The translations under genes were made by a program, and so were the position numbers. Positions 60,926 through 64,000 of a stretch of DNA of 64,000 nt are shown here, piece by piece. Positions within the stretch are counted from its first letter, which is position 1. Every line of letters begins with the position of its first letter. The DNA is from Palsa-513 sp050010595. Lineage in GTDB: Bacteria > Actinomycetota > Thermoleophilia > Solirubrobacterales > Solirubrobacteraceae. The DNA is taken from positions 1 to 64,000 of the forward strand of contig JBEKKS010000012.1 of NCBI GenBank assembly GCA_050010595.1, read 5' to 3'. Below the pieces are notes generated by a model. It did not search any database, was not told where the DNA came from, and saw only the letters and a list, made by a program, of their open reading frames with translations.

Positions 60926-62083
60926 TTGGAGGTAACGCCCGCTGTCCGCGAGCGTCTGCTTGACGCGTGGCGCGACGAGGTTCGCGCGACGATCGTCTAC
61001 AACCTGATCGCCGACCGCGAGGTCGACTCGCGGCGTGCTGCCGTGCTGCGTCGGCTCGCCGAGGTCGAGACGAGTCATCGTGATCGGCTCGAGGCGCGGA
61101 TGCGCGAGGTCGGCCTTGCGATTCCCGACGCGCGCTCGGTCGCGCTTGGGCCCTGGCAGCGCCTGCAGGCGCGGATCGCGCCCGTGCCGCGGCTGATCGC
61201 GCGCCAGGAAGCGATGGAGTTGGAGATCGCGGCGCAGATCGAGGACGCGCCCACGGGTGATGCAGCGACCGACGCGCTGCTCGAGCAGATCAAAGTGGAG
61301 GAGGAGGAGCACACGGTCGCGCTCGGGCAGCTGCGCGAAGGCCAGCCGTTGGCGCCGGCGAGCGACGGCGAGGTTGCCGACGCGCGCCTGCATCGGATCC
61401 TCGGGCGCGAGCGCTGGCATCGCTCCGCGAGCGGCTGGATCCCGGGGGCGATCTACGGGGCGAATGACGGCCTCGCCGCCGTCTTCGGGATCGTCGCCGG
61501 CGTCTCTGGCGCGACCGGCGGCTCGCACGTGGTCCTCACCGCCGGTCTCTTCGGTGCCATCGCGTCGGCGCTCTCGATGGCGACCGGGGCGTTCCTCGCT
61601 GAGCGCTCGACCAACGAGGTCGCTGCAGCGAACCTCGCGCGCGAGCGCGAGGAGATCGAGCGCCACCCCGAGGAGGAGAAGGAGGAGCTCGCGCTGTTCT
61701 ACCAGCTCAAGGGCCTGACCGCGGCTGAGGCGCACCAGGTGGTCGAGCGGATCGCGGAGAATCCCGACCAGCTCTTCCGCGCGATCGCGACGGAGGAGTT
61801 CGGCAGCGCCGACGCGCAGCAGGGCAACCCGGTCCAGGCGGCGCTCGCCGGCGGGATCTCGACGGCGCTCGGAGCGATCATCCCGGTGATCCCCTTCTTC
61901 TGGCTGCGCGGCTACACCGGGATCGCTGTTGCCGCCGGTGTCTCGCTCATCGCGCACTTTGGCGTCGGCGCGGCAAAGTCGATCTTCACGCTGCGCAGCG
62001 TCTGGTCGGCTGGCTTTGAGATGACCCTCGCCGGCATCATCGTCGGCGGTGCCACCTACCTCGCGGGTCTTGCGATCGGCTAA
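60926..62083 (+). CDS. Ferritin-like domain fused to VIT1/CCC1 transporter (MbfA-like)
   Basis: The 385-residue protein has an N-terminal ferritin-like four-helix domain: LDAWRDEVRATIVYNLIADR, VETSHRDRLEARMREVGL and KVEEEEHTVALGQL (acidic and His ligands for iron). From about residue 160 a VIT1/CCC1 membrane domain follows (SGWIPGAIYGANDGLAAVFG, then MATGAFLAERSTNEVAAANL). Such proteins export iron or manganese with ferroxidase help. A TTG start directly after thiC is used. The stop overlaps the zinc dehydrogenase gene by 4 nt. Confidence 0.88.
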   Translation: MEVTPAVRERLLDAWRDEVRATIVYNLIADREVDSRRAAVLRRLAEVETSHRDRLEARMREVGLAIPDARSVALGPWQRLQARIAPVPRLIARQEAMELEIAAQIEDAPTGDAATDALLEQIKVEEEEHTVALGQLREGQPLAPASDGEVADARLHRILGRERWHRSASGWIPGAIYGANDGLAAVFGIVAGVSGATGGSHVVLTAGLFGAIASALSMATGAFLAERSTNEVAAANLAREREEIERHPEEEKEELALFYQLKGLTAAEAHQVVERIAENPDQLFRAIATEEFGSADAQQGNPVQAALAGGISTALGAIIPVIPFFWLRGYTGIAVAAGVSLIAHFGVGAAKSIFTLRSVWSAGFEMTLAGIIVGGATYLAGLAIG

Positions 62084-63030
62084 GGGATCAGCACGGCCGA
62101 GCCACTGAACTCGCCTTCGCGCAGATCGCGCAGCGCTTCGTTGGCGGACTCGAGCGGGTAGGTCGTGACGTGGGTGCGAACGCCGGCCTTGGTCGCAAGC
62201 GCGAGGAACTCGTGGCCATCGGCGCGCGTGAGGTTTGCGACCGAGCGCACGATCCGCTCACCCCAGAGGATCTCGTACGGGAAGGCCGGGATGTCGGTCA
62301 TGAAGATGCCGCCGCAGACGACGCTGCCGCCGGCGCGTACGGCACGCAGGGCGAGCGGCACGAGCGGCCCGACCGGGGCGAAGATCACAGCTGCGTCGAG
62401 CGGAACCGGGGGCGGCTCCTCCGAGCTACCCGCCCAGACGGCGCCGAGCTCGCGCGCGAAGGCCTGCGTGCGCCCATCGCCCTGACGCGTGAACGCGTAG
62501 ACCTCGCGGCCCTGCCAGACGGCAACCTGCGTGAGGATGTGGGCGGCGCTGCCGAAGCCGTAGAAGCCGACACGCAGTGCATCCTCGCCCGCGAGGCGTA
62601 GCGCGCGGTAGCCGATCAGCCCGGCGCACAGCAGCGGCGCCACCTGCTCGTCTGGATCGTCGCCCGGGATCGGCAGGCAGAAGCGCTCGTCCGCGACCAT
62701 GTACTCGGCGTAGCCGCCGTCGATGTCGGCGCCCGTGAAGCGAGCGTGCTCGCAGAGGTTCTCGCGGCCGGCGGTGCACTGCGGGCAGGTCCCGTCGGTC
62801 CAGCCGAGCCAGGGAACGCCGACGCGGCGGCCGTCCTTGACGGACGTCGCGACAGCTTGATGGCCGAGGACGCGTGGGGGATTGTGGACCGGAACCTCGC
62901 CGTCTACGAGGTGAAGATCCGTGCGGCAGACCCCGCAGGCGTGCACGCGCAACAGCAACTGGCCCGGGCCGGGATCGGGCGTTGGCAGCTCCACCGCCCG
63001 CAGCGGTGCGCCGACCGACTCGAAGACCAT
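62080..63030 (-). CDS. Zinc-dependent alcohol dehydrogenase (AdhA/AdhP-like)
   Basis: The 316-residue MDR enzyme oxidises an alcohol with NAD(P). The catalytic Zn region is HACGVCRTDLHLVDGEV, then VLGHQAVA; the usual GHE is GHQ. The structural zinc loop is DGTCPQCTAGRENLCEHARF, with the first Cys replaced by Asp. The nucleotide domain has VGFYGFGSAAHILTQVAVWQ. Asp or Glu in place of a structural Cys is known in some archaeal enzymes, so the protein may still be stable. It faces the methyltransferase gene. Confidence 0.87.
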   Translation of the reverse strand: MVFESVGAPLRAVELPTPDPGPGQLLLRVHACGVCRTDLHLVDGEVPVHNPPRVLGHQAVATSVKDGRRVGVPWLGWTDGTCPQCTAGRENLCEHARFTGADIDGGYAEYMVADERFCLPIPGDDPDEQVAPLLCAGLIGYRALRLAGEDALRVGFYGFGSAAHILTQVAVWQGREVYAFTRQGDGRTQAFARELGAVWAGSSEEPPPVPLDAAVIFAPVGPLVPLALRAVRAGGSVVCGGIFMTDIPAFPYEILWGERIVRSVANLTRADGHEFLALATKAGVRTHVTTYPLESANEALRDLREGEFSGSAVLIP

Positions 63031-63081
63031 CGCGCGCAGGGTCGTCTCAGTGGGGTCGGGGGTGGAGTGGGGTCACTGCTC

Positions 63082-63094
63082 TATCGTTGCGCAA
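63082..63094 (+). promoter_or_regulatory. Leaderless promoter (-10 TATCGT)
   Basis: TATCGT (63082-63087) ends 7 nt before GTG 63095. Confidence 0.45.
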
Positions 63095-63904
63095 GTGCGG
63101 GTCCCCAGCGTTCCAGGAGACTCCCCGGCTTCAGACGCGGGTGGGCACAGGCACGAGGTTGTCGAGCAATTCTCGGCGCAGGCGGCAGGGTTTGCGGCTG
63201 CCGCGCCGATTCGGGATGAGCGCGCGCTCGAGCTGCTTGTCGAGGCCTGTGGGGTTGGCCCGGAGGACCGTGTGTTGGACGTGGCCTGCGGGCCCGGGAT
63301 CGTGGTCTGCGCGATTGCCGGGCTGGCGCGCGAAGCCGTCGGGATCGATGTGACGCCGGCGATGATCGAGGCGGCCCGCAAGCTCGCAACGGACCGCGGG
63401 ATCGTGAACGTGGACTGGCGCGTGGGGGAGATCCCGCCGCTGCCGTGGGATGAGGCGTCCTTCGAGGTGGTCGTCTCGCGCTATGCATTCCACCATTTCG
63501 AGCAGCCGGCGGCGGTGCTCGCGGAGATGGTGCGCGTCTGCGTGCCGGGCGGGCGCGTCGTCGTCTGCGATGTCGCGCCCGCGGCGGACAAGGCCGCGGC
63601 GTTCAACGCAGTGGAGCGTCTGCGTGACAGCTCCCACGCGAATGCGCTGAGCGTCGAGCAGCTGCTCGGCCTGTTCGCGGGCGCAGGCCTCGACCAGGTG
63701 CGTGTAAGCGGCTACGGGTTGGCCGGCGACCTCGACTCGCTGCTCGCCCGCTCGTTTCCCGGTCCGGACGGGGAACAGGAGGTTCGCCGTCGCTTCGAGG
63801 CATCACTCGCGGATGACAGCCTCGGCGTCGACGCGCGACGCGATGGTGAGCAGATCACCTACCGCTTTCCGATCGCGATCCTCGCCGCCGTCAAGGGCAA
63901 CTAG
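63095..63904 (+). CDS. SAM-dependent methyltransferase (UbiE/MenG-like)
   Basis: The 269-residue protein has HEVVEQFSAQAAGFAAAAPI, motif I VLDVACGPGIVVCAIAGLA, AVGIDVTPAMIEAARK, VDWRVGEIPPLPWDEASFEV and SRYAFHHFEQPAAVLAEMVR. This is the layout of ubiquinone/menaquinone biosynthesis and related methyltransferases. I use GTG 63095 because the frame's upstream part opposes the dehydrogenase gene and the promoter lies just before. Substrate unknown. Confidence 0.88.
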   Translation: MRVPSVPGDSPASDAGGHRHEVVEQFSAQAAGFAAAAPIRDERALELLVEACGVGPEDRVLDVACGPGIVVCAIAGLAREAVGIDVTPAMIEAARKLATDRGIVNVDWRVGEIPPLPWDEASFEVVVSRYAFHHFEQPAAVLAEMVRVCVPGGRVVVCDVAPAADKAAAFNAVERLRDSSHANALSVEQLLGLFAGAGLDQVRVSGYGLAGDLDSLLARSFPGPDGEQEVRRRFEASLADDSLGVDARRDGEQITYRFPIAILAAVKGN

Positions 63905-63916
63905 ACTGGCGACGCA

Positions 63917-63988
63917 ATGGACTGGTTTCGCCTCTTGTCTCGCTTCATGCGCATATTTCGCCGGCGTCGCGCGACGCGCCGTCGCTGA
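63917..63988 (+). CDS. Possible 23-residue arginine-rich peptide
   Basis: MDWFRLLSRFMRIF is followed by an arginine tail (RRRRATRRR). A TAGACT box (63902-63907) ends 9 nt before the ATG. The N-terminal half is hydrophobic and the tail is strongly basic, as in some small membrane peptides. It could be spurious. There is no homologue that I recognise. Confidence 0.3.
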   Translation: MDWFRLLSRFMRIFRRRRATRRR

Positions 63989-64000
63989 GACCGCGCTGCG

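Noticed and set aside
1..64000. CRISPR arrays, rRNA genes or further tRNA genes
   Set aside because: No regularly spaced repeats, no rRNA-like stretches and only one tRNA T-arm were found by eye.

Overview
The window is a high-GC bacterial chromosome segment. Gene content suggests an actinobacterium of the Thermoleophilia/Solirubrobacterales type. The signs are arginine- and alanine-rich proteins, many leaderless genes, a GH65/beta-phosphoglucomutase pair, TrpB2, a pyrophosphate-type phosphofructokinase, a DUF1918 protein and an encapsulated-ferritin-like VIT1 fusion. This taxonomic call is inference; there is no rRNA here to test it.

Region 1 (about 0-20 kb) looks accessory. It opens with a tRNA-Pro(GGG) and holds many uncharacterised proteins, single-domain enzymes (two GNATs, two methyltransferases, LLM oxidoreductase, DJ-1/PfpI, RibD-like reductase) and several damaged genes. 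The damaged genes are a GNAT paralogue stopped by a TGG-to-TGA change, a serine resolvase with a one-base frameshift and a LysR protein reduced to its DNA-binding half. Between 8.6 and 17.1 kb there is a cluster of nuclease-like and membrane proteins: a SHOCT protein, a membrane NERD protein, a possible PD-(D/E)XK-like protein, a 543-residue four-TM protein and a 731-residue PIN/coiled-coil/TM protein. It resembles a defence or genome-maintenance island but matches no system I can name.

Region 2 (about 20-46 kb) is housekeeping and metabolism. It has an ECF sigma factor with a membrane partner, a large GT-C-like membrane protein, the agmatine-to-putrescine pair aguB-aguA, ppc, an amidohydrolase, a PatB-type C-S lyase, a sulfite-oxidase-like protein divergent from a ferredoxin-reductase-like protein, and trpB2. 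These are followed by two overlapping unknown genes, a disaccharide phosphorylase with its beta-phosphoglucomutase, a NagD-like phosphatase, an L,D-transpeptidase, an Hpt protein and a PPi-type phosphofructokinase. GH65, beta-PGM and PPi-PFK together would let the cell use a disaccharide with little ATP cost.

Region 3 (about 46-64 kb) carries a MocR regulator, a secreted phosphoesterase with a lipoprotein, an ArsR-SRPBCC fusion and a Dps protein. It continues with two tandem secreted Cache-like paralogues ahead of a GT39-type glycosyltransferase, a MerR/MFS pair, a Nudix hydrolase, a TPP riboswitch with thiC, a ferritin-VIT1 fusion, a zinc alcohol dehydrogenase and a methyltransferase.

The most striking non-coding feature is a run of three contiguous, perfect 24-bp palindromes at 33909-33980, all centred on GCATGC with different arms. 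A recurrent signal is a TANNNT box 5-8 nt before the start codon, which points to widespread leaderless transcripts.
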